Source: Theobroma cacao (taxonomy: Eukaryota > Streptophyta > Magnoliopsida > Malvales > Malvaceae). Taken from it: DNA of 64,000 nt. Made by a program: the position numbers and the translations under genes. The stretch is taken from contig NC_030850.1 in the NCBI RefSeq assembly GCF_000208745.1, positions 32,852,599-32,916,598 of the forward strand. Reading direction: 5' to 3'. The notes under the pieces were generated by a model that worked only from the letters and a program-made list of their open reading frames with translations, was not told the DNA's origin and ran no database searches. Below are positions 48,393-59,597 of the stretch, piece after piece (the stretch's first letter is position 1; every line of letters starts with the position of its first letter).

Positions 48393-50197
48393 ATGGCCAC
48401 CGGCTTTGCAATTAGTCGATGCTCTGCCTCAGCCTATCAACGCGCCGTAGTCTATCTAAGTAGACGGCAACAATTCCATGCCTTATCTTCTCTAACCGCC
48501 AAATCCAGATTCTTAAAGTTGAATAATCTCACGAGAAATTGCTCGTCTTCATCAAACGCACCATTTATCGTAGCGGAGGATGAAAAATACGGTAACAAGC
48601 AAGTCATCAGCATCACTCCTCGGCTTTACGATTATATTCTCGCCAATGTTCGCGAGCCTCAGGTACTTATCAAAAATTCCAACTTAAAAAAAAAAAATTG
48701 CCCTAATTTTTTTGTTTACCCTGTTCCAGATTCTCCGACAGTTACGCGAAGAAACCGCCAATATGCGCGGTAGTCAAATGCAGGTACCAAATTATCAATC
48801 ACGCAATTTTCATTTTCCTTTTTAGCAAAACAGGTGATAAATTTTTGTTTTTTGTTTTCTTTTTTTCTTTAATTTTATAAGGTGTCTCCTGATCAAGCAC
48901 AGTTACTAGCGATGCTAGTGCAGATTCTGGGGGCTGAAAGATGCATCGAAATCGGTGTTTACACTGTAAGTTTATGCAGTCTTATTGAATTCAGCCTATT
49001 AATGAACTAAGCTACGTTGTTGGAACTATTCCCTTTCTTGTTAAAGGTAGATAAATTCTAGTAAAGAGAATTCGTGTTGTTTTTTCTTTAGGGATACTCT
49101 TCATTGGCTATTGCATTGGCTCTACCAGAATCAGGCTGTTTAGTTGCCTGTGAAAGGGATGCTAGATCTCTTGAGGTTGCAAAAAAGTATTATGAGCTAG
49201 CCGGTGTTTCACAGAAGGTAAGGATATATTATGTGATCAACATCTCTTCCCCTTTTGAAACAGTATTACTAGTATTTTGAGTTTTCATTTTCCTCTGTCT
49301 TGATTTCAACAATGGTGAAATAATGCAATAAATTATCCTACATGTTTGCACTAATCATACTTGTTTCAATGGTATCTAGATAGAACTAAGTTGTTTGTTG
49401 GTGTTAGGTAATTGTGAAACATGGACTAGCTGCGGATGCCTTGAAATCTATGATTCTGAATGGTGAGGCTTGCAGGTGAATTTAGCATGCAATGTTTACA
49501 CTATGGTGCATTTGTTTCAATCCATATTTTCTCATTGCAAATGAATGATAGTTTGCCATTCTTTGCATGCGTTGCTAATTTTCTTAATTTAGCAGGATGT
49601 CAATGAAAATTCTCTCTTTTAACAATTTCTAAGGTTCTGATGAATATGATGACTCACAGGTTTCTTTTTAAAGCAGCTATGATTTTGCATTTGTGGATGC
49701 TGAAAAGAGGATGAATCAAGAATATTTTGAACTGCTACTACAGTTGGTAATGCCTAAATAGAATTTCAAGCGTTCATTATTTTGTTAAATACTTTAACTC
49801 ACTTCTTTGCCAGCAAAGTTTAGCTTATAGTTGGTTTTGGTTTACAGGTTAGGGTTGGGGGACTCATCGTGGTTGATAATGTCCTTTGGCATGGAAAAGT
49901 TGCTGACCCATTGGTAAATTGTTTGTCTATGATTCATAAAATCTGCCCCTTTCAAATAACGTTTATTTTCTAATGATTTTTTTGTAACAGGTAAATGATG
50001 CGAAGACTGTTAGCATTAGGAATTTCAATAGAAATGTAATGGAGGACAAGCGTGTAAGCATCAGTATGGTAAGTAGTTGCATTGTCTGCTCATTTTAAAC
50101 AAATTTATGGAATTTATTCAGTTTGTCAATAACCCTGCACTTTTTGGAACATTAGGTACCTATTGGAGATGGAATGACAATCTGCCAAAAACGATGA
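48393..50197 (+). CDS. SAM-dependent O-methyltransferase, family 3 (CCoAOMT-like, 285 aa)
   Basis: Exons: 48393-48662, 48730-48783, 48882-48965, 49092-49217, 49408-49475, 49677-49746, 49848-49913, 49991-50068, 50156-50197 (858 nt). The N-terminal ~55 residues are Ser/Arg-rich and resemble an organelle transit peptide (inference). The domain shows SPDQAQLLAMLVQILGA, SAM motif I IEIGVYTGYSSLAIALALP (residues ~130-148), ACERD, FVDAEKRMNQEYF (residues ~206-218; CCoAOMTs have VDADK) and DNVLWHGKV (~234-242). The family methylates hydroxyl groups of phenylpropanoids and other small molecules with Mg2+. The substrate is unknown here. The last coding exon is short (VPIGDGMTICQKR). A competing exon-like sequence follows 130 bp later. 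Confidence 0.92.
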
Positions 50198-51713
50198 TCT
50201 AAGTCATACTTACTGCTTGACTTGTTGGTTTATTCCTAGGAAGTCAAAACCATGGTTCATGTTTGTGCAACATCCTCTGGAAAATGCACTCATATTTTAA
50301 AATGGTCACGTAGTTAATTTACTTGACAGGTGCCTAGTGGGTTGATTGAAGGTCAAGTCTTTAAACCAGTGCGACCATCAACAGGCCCGCCACATCCTTT
50401 GAAATTCATTCAGACAGGTAAAGTGCTGGCCATCGATGTATGCTTGTTAGATGAATTCTGTTCCCCTTGAAAGCAAGGTAGGGCTGGGGATCATCCTGAT
50501 GTACATTTGCCCCCTTGTTTTGTTGTAACAACCAACAAGACAGAGCTAGAAATTACTTGAGACTGCTTTTCTATTTTTGAATGAAAAATGTATACATTAC
50601 AGGTTTCCTAGTTTCGTATAATATCCTTTCTTAGCATTTCTATTTTTATCTTCGGCAGAATGATCTTCCAGCGGTTGTTTCTTCCCGTTTTAGATCTCTG
50701 CATACAACAGGAATCGAGGTAAGAAAGCTGTTTGTTTGCATCTAGGGGTCCAACTATGCCATTGTGACGGTGCTTATTGCATGGTTTAAGGCCACAAAAC
50801 AAAAAGGCTGTGGCCAAAATTTCTCCACTTGGATCACCCCTCAGCCTTGTACTTATTCGGAATACTGGGTTATGAATTTTATTTGAAAGTAGCGTTACAT
50901 GGATGCCAGAGTACGCCTTGATGATGCAAAATCGTTGTTTGGTGGAAAAAGACGTCAACTTTTCTCTGCTGGGAACAGCTTTCATTTGACGTTGTTATGT
51001 TGGAACCATCGGAAATTTAAAGTCCGTTCAAAGATGTCCTCTCTGCTACGTTGGTCTATGGGCCGCTTTCGTCAATTTTGTCACTCTCATCTGTTTTATG
51101 GTGCCTTCTGTCGTTGGAGAAATTATGGTTTGCTGTTTTCGTTTATACTGTTTTTTTTCCATATACCTATTTTATATAGTTGAGAATTATAGGACAATGA
51201 GCATGCTCATTCATCAAGGAGAGATAACAGGACAAGAAATCCTTAATGTCCGTTCAAAATTTCCATCATCTGACATCACCGTTCCTTGTAGAAATCATCC
51301 TTGGAAGACGCATACAGGGTATTTTGTACCCATCCAATATGTCTTTCTACCTAAATTATTCAGAGCTTATTACAGAGCAAAGTATTCTGAACAGCTGCCT
51401 CTCGACAAAACAAAGTGAATAGGTAAATGTTTTGAATCATTAACTTAGCATGACCATAACCTGGCATGGCAGCTGACATGTTCTGGATAAAAGTTTTATG
51501 AAATATTTAAAGGGGAAAAACAAGAAAAAAATATATAAAAGAGGTGAAAAGGTGAGCCTACGTTGTTCCTAACGGAAAGACAATGGGAACAACAGGAGTT
51601 CCATCCAAAGCTCCCCACGCAGAAACCAATGTTATATTCCTCAATGAAGAGCCATACTTGCTTCTATATAAGATTCTCCCTTTCGGGAGAATCGAATTTA
51701 AGTAACCGAATCA
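50198..51713 (+). other. 3' flank of the methyltransferase gene and UNC93-like promoter
   Basis: It contains an exon-like 50,330-50,417 with good acceptor and donor sites. It also contains a stretch of near-coding composition (about 50,900-51,420) that I cannot assign to any family, and a perfect 16-bp palindrome AATGAGCATGCTCATT (51,196-51,211). The last 250 bp form the UNC93-like promoter. Confidence 0.5.
51664..51693 (+). promoter_or_regulatory. TATA box and leader hairpin of the UNC93-like gene
   Basis: CTATATAAG at 51,664-51,672 is a good TATA box, 42 bp before the ATG at 51,714. Overlapping its right edge is a perfect inverted repeat, GATTCTCCC (51,672-51,680) and GGGAGAATC (51,685-51,693), with a 4-nt spacer. 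If transcription starts at or just inside it, the leader is very short. Confidence 0.6.
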
Positions 51714-53342
51714 ATGATGGGATTCCCAGGAGATGAGGAAGCAGCAGCCGAAGTACCTGTGAGATCTTCACTTTTCAGGTACAACTCACCCTTCGTCCAG
51801 GTCAGCTTAATAGGTCTAGTATGTTTCTGTTGTCCTGGCATGTTCAATGCCCTTTCTGGCATGGGAGGTGGTGGCCAGGTCGACCCTACGGCAGCAAATA
51901 ACGCCAACACAGCTCTGTACACCACCTTTTCCGTCTTTGGAATCCTTGGTGGTGGCATCTACAACATCTTTGGACCCAGGATTACCCTTGCCGTAGGCTG
52001 CTCCACGTATGTCCTTTATGCGGGCTCTTTCCTTTACTACAATCACCATCACGACCAGACTTTTCCAATTATCGCCGGCGGTTTGCTTGGCGTCGGTGCA
52101 GGCCTTCTTTGGGCTGGACAAGGTGCTATCATGACTTCCTATCCCACCCCTGACCGTAAAGGCACCTATATTTCTCTCTTCTGGACTATTTTTAATTTGG
52201 GTGGTGTTATGGGTGGACTCATACCTTTCATCCTGAACTACCACCGTGAAAATTCCGAATCTGTCAATGACAAGACGTATATTACCTTCATGTGTTTCAT
52301 GTCAGCTGGTGCGCTCATCTCATCTGCAATTTTATCCCCCGATCGTGTTGTCAGAGATGATGGTACTCGCTGCACCAACATCAAATATTCAAATGTTTAC
52401 ATAGAGGCTTTTGAGATCGTTAAGCTCTTTCGTAATTGGAAGCTGCGTCTCATCATCCCAGCTGCCTGGGCTAGCAACTTCTTCTACACCTACCAGTTCA
52501 ATAACTTTAACGGTTTGAAGTTTAATCTGAGAACAAGAGGATTGAACAATGTCTTTTATTGGGGGGCTCAAATGATAGGTTCAGTTGGAATTGGATATGT
52601 TTTGGACTTCAGTTTCAAGAGCAGAAGAACAAGAGGTTTGGTTGGGATTGGAGTTGTTGCTGTGCTTGGGACTGCAATTTGGGGTGGTGGGCTTGCCAGC
52701 CAGTTAAATTATTCTTTTCACAAGCTTCCCAAGCGGTTGGACTTCAAAAACTCAGGAAACGATTTTGCTGGACCATTCGTATTATATTTTTGCTATGGAT
52801 TATTGGATGCCATGTTTCAAAGTTTGGTTTATTGGGTGATTGGAGCATTAGCTGATAACTCAGAGACCCTCAGCAGGCAATTCTTTTTTGCCCCTTCACC
52901 CCATAAATATTAAATAATCCATTTCGTGTATCCTTAATAATTTCTAGCTCCTAATGTCAATTGGAGGACATGGCTGCATATATGTAGAGTTCATAAGCCC
53001 TTCGCTTCACTTACTGATTGTCCGCATAAAACTTGCAGATATGCCGGTTTCTACAAAGGAGCGCAGAGTGCAGGAGCTGCAGTTGCCTGGCAAGTTGACA
53101 AACACAAGGTTCCCTTGCTCAACCAGCTGATTATCAATTGGGCTCTTACCACTTTGAGTTATCCATTGCTGGGGCTCCTTGTTTATTTGGCAGTAAAGGA
53201 TGACAGTAAGTCTGCAGAGGATGCTGAGACTGCTTCCGGATTCCCTCCCCCTGCTTCAATCAAAGATGGTTACGAAGAAGTTGGCAAGTCTACTCCTGCT
53301 GCAGAAAGGGATGCTTCTCAAGTACCTGGCAAGTCTACCTGA
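51714..53342 (+). CDS. UNC93-like membrane transporter (MFS superfamily, 488 aa)
   Basis: Exon 1 is 51714-52876 and exon 2 is 53039-53342 (1,467 nt). The intron (52,877-53,038) has a GC donor (AGCAG|GCAATT) and a normal AG acceptor. Reading straight through instead adds QFFFAPSPHKY and stops at 52,913, losing the last two membrane segments. The protein has about 11 hydrophobic segments, with VQVSLIGLVCFCCPGMFNAL, ILGGGIYNIFG, GLLGVGAGLLWAGQGAIMTS and FWTIFNLGGVMGG as landmarks. UNC93-like proteins are MFS relatives; animal UNC93A/B act as channel or receptor regulators. Plant members are implicated in ABA and K+ homeostasis in some reports, so the role here is inference. ATG ATG at 51,714 gives two adjacent starts. 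Confidence 0.92.
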
Positions 53343-54128
53343 CAAATTTTTTTATCCCCTTTCAAAGTTCTTGTTCATCTAGTGCAAAATAAAAGTTCCA
53401 GAAGGTGAAATCTGAAATTAATGGAATTCTTCATGTATCAAATGTTTCTATTATTCTATTCCTTGGTTTGTAGAATTGTTGTTCTAAACAGGTTGCGATC
53501 TACCTTTTTTTTTTTAAAAAAATAATAATACAAGTTCAGAGATTGTAAAAGGAAATGTGCACATCAGCATCCTGTTCATGACATCTAATTGTCTAATCCT
53601 AGCTCCTCATCTTCAGAGATAAAATGCAAGGGTTCCTGGTCACTTGGTTCAACAAATTGAAATCTGCACACTACATCACTAGAAATGCTGGTAGCCAATT
53701 CTCAACAATCCCAATAATTCAAACTATCGATCAGTAAAAAGAATTAAGTCTACAAATCTTCTGAATGCTAAATTGACTCCCCAAATGGATCCACCGGATG
53801 GTGGTCGATAGTATCAACAATTTTGCAATGCTTGTGCGTTCTACTACCATGATAAACAAATTCTTTTCCAAAATGGTTGAACTGCTATGTAAAAGCAATG
53901 AATCAGTTTGTACAGGATGCTCCAAAAATGTCCACAAAATTGACAAGACAACTAACAGAGTTGGCTTTGATTCCCCACAAAAATCTTTGTACACGCAAGA
54001 ACCTCTTCCTGGCTGAACAGTAAAAAAATTGACTTCTACACATGGAACTGATATATGTGTCCGAGAAATTATTGAAAACTGGCTTATTTTTCCTAAGAGC
54101 TTTCTGTCAACCCTTAATACATTGCAAC
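53343..54128. other. Convergent 3' flanks (UNC93-like / TCF25)
   Basis: No gene supported in this 786-bp spacer between two convergent genes. It is AT-rich with a poly-T/A block near 53,505-53,530. Confidence 0.5.
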
Positions 54129-57100
54129 TCAGTGATCTTCATCGTCTTGACCTTGCCCATTAACTTGGTTTTCATCAACTATGCCATCTCCTGCATCTCC
54201 ATAATTAACCCATGGTAGCAACGACTCAAACAGGACGGCTAATGGATTGCGATTTGCAACATCACGTGCTGCAGGAGCATGACCGCCAGCAGGTGGATTG
54301 GCAACCTGACCCCCAATCTGTGCAGCTTCCCTCATGTCAACCATAAAGTTTTGCAGATTATCAGGTGGAAGAGTTTGCACTGTGTCAGAGAACTCCTGAA
54401 CCAACAAATGACCATACCTGACCACAGGGTGAAAAAACTGTCACACAAAACTCCAATTTATGTGATAAGCTCATCTAATCTAATTAAGCTAGCAAATCAC
54501 AATGAAAGTGCTGCGTGTATATTTAAGAGCAGCTTTATCTATATTCAGCCCCAACACTAATTTAGCACACCCTTAAGTTGGAGACAGCAAATAGATGGAT
54601 TTAGTGCTTAAAATGTAACAAATAAACCTGAATATTGCAGTCAAATCAAAGACGGAGGAAATGTAGTAAATAACAAACAAAGCAACAATACAATTTATAT
54701 CCTGATACTTACTCGTTTTTGTCAGATGAGAATGCTTCTTTCCTCACGCAAGCCCAATCTTTAGCATCACTTTTATTATGTCCTAGTGTTTCAATAACAA
54801 GGAGGGCACCATTTCGAAGTAACTTTTGCAGATCAGGAAGCCTCCATATTAGATAATTTCTTTCCACATAAATATTAATCAGGTGATCCAGAGATGGGAT
54901 CCCTATTTGATCTGAATTGAAAAAGGAATTTTTGAGTATATTTGTCCATGCCTGATCTTTTAAAGGCACCTTGGCTACTAGTTTCTTAAGGACCGATGGA
55001 TGAAGCATCAAAGCCTGATTCATAAGATCAGCTGAAAAAGCCTTTGAGGCATCCACACAAGTATTATGGGAGGATTCCTCTTGCTCAAGATAAAATCGGC
55101 AAACAGCAAGGGAGTATGAAAAATTTGGGAACAACCATAAGGAGCTATCACTTCTATAGTCTTCAGAGTACTGTTCCAACCATGCATACTCCCCTGCCCT
55201 CAAAGCAAAGTAGTCAAGACAGAACATAGCTCCCATTGGGTCATCTGAATCAAGTGCAAGCAACAATTTACAAACTTCTAGAGCAGATCGATGACAGCCC
55301 CGCCTATCCATGTTTTTCATGTGAGTGAAAAGAGCTTTGAATATTGGCTTGTTCGTGTCATGACTGAACTTCAATTGGCAATTACCTTGCAAGGGAGTGA
55401 ACATAGGATGCCACGCACATTCCAAGGCATATAAACACTTTGCAATAGCATCTGCAGACATCTGATGCTCACCCACAAATTTAAAATAATCTGCCATGGT
55501 TATAAGAGAATCTAAGTGATAAGGATGATACAACAGAACACTAGCTACGCCATTCAGGTCATGAATAGCTTGAGCAGCTTCAAATGCTCTTTGAGCTTGA
55601 TCATAGGAAGACGAGTGTGCATATCTACAAGACATGAACAAAACCACGAAGTTAGGACACAGTAAACAAACTAAAACCAAAAATATGGGAACTGCACTTG
55701 ATTTGATACTTTTTGAATCTTTCTGTCTCTAGATCAATGAAGCTAGGCAGAAGGTCACCTAGAAATTAGTAAATCATCACTTTTGCATGATGAAAATATG
55801 CTCTGGTTCCCATATTGCATTTCAATAACTGTGAAAATGTTCACCAAAGCACTGCCTAGTTTTAATTTTTTTGTACATCTAAATTCATCTAAATGTTGCA
55901 AAAGCATGTAAAATTTTCACTCAACTCAGGAAACTGTGGAAAAGAAATGGATTCCTATTTCATATATGTCGAAAGCTATCTACATACTATTTCTCAAGTT
56001 GGTAACATACACTCAAACTGGGTGAGAAAAATACAAAATTGGAGAGTAAGTTTTTAGCAATATCAGAGAGACTTAGTAAGATTTCTACCTAAAGTAATGA
56101 TACCCATCCTTAGTTTCCAGAAATTCCATCGACAGAGATCCATCCCAGCGAGGCCAATGGTCTGATGGAGATATCATAACAGTCTTCCTAATATGATGGC
56201 TTCCCCGTCTTCCACCACGTACCTGTCTGGAAGTGCTGCTTTGATTGCTTTTCTCAAATGATTTGACCACCTTAGAACCAAATATTCTCCGCAGCTCATT
56301 TTCAACATTTAGATACTTAGGATCCACTTGTAGTATAGACGTTGTATACTGTTTAACCAAATCACCAGAATCTTTAGCATTTTCTGATATGGGTTTATTA
56401 GAACCCAACTGATGACCAGAAGAACTACCATCCAAAGATAAAGCATCTAAAGTCACATCCAAGGGCGTTTCATGTTTATCCATACTTGATGAAACCTCTT
56501 TGCTTTTCTTTTTCTTCTTTTTCTTTGATTTGTTATTAGACCTCGAAACTACATTGGCAGTACCTCTCAATGAAGGTGGTTCTTCTTTTCTGGTCAAGGT
56601 TTCATCAGCAACTTCCGGTGCATCCATCTGCAGCCGAAACCCATATTACTCTCCAAAGGACATCACTAGATCAATATAATGTAACTAGCACACGATAAAT
56701 TATTGTTTCCAACTAAAACTTTTATAATCAAAATTTGTTTCTTTAACAAATGCAAAGCCCAGAAAGCAGCAGCTTGGAGCTTGAAATCTTCAAGTTAAAA
56801 GCCTTAGTTATAATCCTTGGAATAAATTAATAATATTGAAACTTAATTCCAAAGCAAAATATGCTAATACAAACGGCTATTCCTAGTTCAACGCGATTAA
56901 GGATTAATCGAATAAAAGGATCGTTATACAGGATAGGGTTAAGGAACTAAACCTGGTCAGGATTACCCTCGTCCTCGTCGTCACCTTCGTTGAGAAGGTC
57001 GAAGGGATTCACTGAAGAACGAGCACCGGAATCCGGCGACTCTGATTCGCCGCCATTTAGTTGCTCCTCTTCTTCAATTACGTGTTGTTTTTGTTGCTCT

Positions 57101-57138
57101 CGTTCTTTCAAAACTTTATTCAGCAATCTAGCCGACAT
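54129..57138 (-). CDS. TCF25: TCF25 / NULP1 (Rqc1-like) protein (641 aa)
   Basis: Exons: 57138-56953, 56627-56089, 55624-54713, 54417-54129 (1,926 nt). The N terminus MSARLLNKVLKEREQQ is characteristic of the family. Next is an acidic segment (GDDEDEGNPDQ), then a lysine run (residues ~95-105, KSKKKKKKKSK). The Tcf25 domain begins DPKYLNVENELRRIFGSKVV, then SPSDHWPRWDGSLSMEFLE. The large exon 3 continues with helical repeats (SVLLYHPYHLDSLITMADYF, RRGCHRSALEVCKLLLALD, NFSYSLAVCRFYLE). The C terminus is acidic (VNGQGQDDEDH). Yeast Rqc1 is a subunit of the ribosome quality control complex that marks stalled nascent chains. Animal TCF25 has been described as a transcription repressor and also as an RQC factor. 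The plant role is inferred by homology. Its start codon lies 2.46 kb from the divergent TOC34 start. Confidence 0.93.
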
Positions 57139-57572
57139 CGTTCTTTCTTTTCTCAGGCACGGCGGGTAAACTGCCGAGTTTTTGAGTTTTCGGATTCACT
57201 TGCTCTGTAGTTCGAGGACCACCGTGTTGGACTTTTCACTTTAATGCTCGTTTGCCGTGAGGAAGATGATGGTAATCTGATTCATGGGCCGACCCGGATT
57301 TCCTGTGTATGGGCTAATTTCACTTTGGGTTTGAGGTGTTGCTTTTATTTTATTTTTGGTACAAAGAGGGCTAGAAAGCCTAGTCCAATTTATCATAATC
57401 AGACAAATTTACTTAAAATAATAAATTATTAAAAAATATAAAATTTTAAATGCATTCTGTTTTTTTTATTATGGCTGACTTAATTTCTTAAACCAAAAGT
57501 TAATGGACCGAGAATAACATTGTTATGCTTTTTTTAAAAAAATTAACATTGTTAGGGCTAGTTTCGACAAAA
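57139..57572. other. Promoter side of TCF25
   Basis: 5' leader and proximal promoter of TCF25, running into AT-rich DNA. No gene. Confidence 0.5.
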
Positions 57573-58090
57573 TATTTTAACATAATGTTCAAATAAGTTT
57601 TTAAATTATTTAAAAAAATTAAATAAATTTTTATTATTTTATTACATTTAATCAAGCATATATATTTTCATTTTAAGTCAAATAAGTTTTTATAACTAAT
57701 GATTAATTAATTATCATTAGTTAAAATATCACTTATTATTTTTTATCTACTTGGCATTAATGTAAAATGTAACAAATATCACATTAGTTTGTTATCATGC
57801 AAAATTAGCAGTCATGTTATTATTAATTATGATATATTAACATGTCACATCATTAACAATTATGATATATTAATATATTACGTTAACTTACGTGTTATAA
57901 AATAACAAATGACATTTTGATTAAATCAATCATTATTTATATAAACTTATTTTACTCAAAATAAAAAAATAAAAAAGATTATTTAACTTAAAAATAAAAG
58001 TATAAGGACTTATTAAATGCAATAAGAGTAAACAAATTTATTTGAATTTTTTTAAATATTTTAGAGACTTTTTATAAATATTATACTAAA
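57573..58090. mobile_element. Foldback AT-rich element, copy B
   Basis: The left arm reads TTTTTAAATTATTTAAAAAA, TTAAATAAATTTTTATT, TTAAGTCAAATAAGTTTTT, then a near-palindrome around 57,693-57,723 (TAACTAATGATTAATTAATT...). The reverse complement of the right arm (ending about 58,085) gives TCTAAAATATTTAAAAAAAT, TCAAATAAATTTG, TTTAAGTTAAATAATC. Same family as copies A and C. Confidence 0.7.
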
Positions 58091-58735
58091 TATTTTTAAA
58101 TATTTTTAATTTTAAAAAATTCAAATAATTTTTAATTTTTTATTGCATTTACTCATATCTATATATTTTTTATTTTGAATCAAATAAGTTTTTATTACTA
58201 ATGATTAACTAACTGTCATTAGTCAAAATATTATTTATTATTTTTACGTCAATGACACTAATATCAAATGTGAAAATACCACGTAACCAAGTTATGATGT
58301 TACATAACATGTTACATTTTCATCTATTATAATATGTTAGTATATTACATTAACGTCATATGACATAAATAATAAATGATGTTTTAACTAATAACAATTT
58401 GATATCACGTGGCACTAATATAGTATGTTGACATATTAAAATTAATAATGATATGATATATTCACTTATTATAATTGATGATAATATAACATGTTAATTT
58501 AGAATGATAATATGATCATATAATATTTTTCACCATTTTGATTAAAGTTATATCAGTATCATACGAATATAAAATAACAAGTAATATTTTACTAATGATA
58601 ATTAATTAATCATTAGTTATAAGAGATTATTTGATCCAAAATAAAAATATAAAAATTTGATTGAATTTAATAAAAAAATAAAATATTTATTTTAATATTT
58701 TTAAATAATTTATGAGTTTTTTTTTAACATTATGT
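58091..58735. mobile_element. Foldback AT-rich element, copy C
   Basis: It lies directly next to copy B. The left arm reads AAAAAATTCAAATAATTTTT, then TTTTGAATCAAATAAGTTTT, then ACTAATGATTAACTAAC. The right arm in reverse reads CTCATAAATTATTTAAAAAT, then TTTTGGATCAAATAATCTC, then ACTAATGATTAATTAAT. An extra right-arm fragment follows at about 58,740-58,830. No coding content. Confidence 0.7.
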
Positions 58736-58835
58736 TTAAAAATTTTATTTGATTTAAAATCAAAATATAAAAATTTTATTTGAATCTACTGAAATAATTT
58801 ATGAATTTTTTAGATATTATATCTTTATAAAATTT

Positions 58836-59597
58836 TCGTTTTTATCAAAAAAAAAATATCCATCCTAACCTAAATAATTACTTTAGTACTATTTTTTTTG
58901 TGTTTCTCATACCAAGTAAAGAGATGTTATAGATTTACTGCATCAACTAAAACAATGGGTTGGTAAAACAACTTAACAAGTACACACGGCCAGGGATAAA
59001 ACATGTTTGTTGCAAAATTTGGCTTTAACCTCGTTGAAAAATGTGAAAATAAAATTTAAATTATATTGTTTGGTAAAAGAAAAAAAAAGGGAAAATTGTA
59101 ATTTGCAAAGTTGCAAATAGGTCGGTTGGGTAAGCACAGTGGGCAGTGGGCGGCGCAGATTATGTAGCCTTACAGACCCGTGAAACAGCCATCTCTGCTG
59201 CTGGCGGACAAAACAAACACTAATCCTAAAATTCGACAAGGTAACCTTCCCAAACCCAATCCCTCCTCCCTTTTCTCTCTTGCAGTTTCCCACCTACTTG
59301 CCCACCAACAACTACCACAAAAACCTCCCCTAAATCTTCCTTCCTTCTCTTTCTTTCTCACTCTCTTTCTCAAGTTGCAGTAAGGAAGATAGGACGGTAA
59401 ATCCACATTTCTCCTCAAATTCTTACTCGTTGTTTCACTATCTGTCGAAAGAAAACGGACCCATCTCATTTTTTTAGCTGCATTTAAAGTTTGCTCAAGC
59501 ATTTCACTATGATATCAGCTTTTGTGGTTTAGGGTTTATTGCTTATGTTGAAGGTTGTTGATTTTGCTTTCCTGTTCTTTTTATGCATTTTGCAGGA
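58836..59597 (+). promoter_or_regulatory. Promoter and 5' leader (with probable leader intron) of TOC34
   Basis: Pyrimidine-rich leader at about 59,230-59,395. GACG|GTAAATC at 59,396 is a possible donor, and TTTTGCAG|GA at 59,595 is the acceptor immediately before the ATG. This gives a leader intron of about 200 bp. Confidence 0.6.

Noticed and set aside
51816..52244. 142-codon minus-strand open frame opposite the UNC93-like gene
   Set aside because: It is an antisense shadow of a clearly conserved transporter exon with no recognisable domain.
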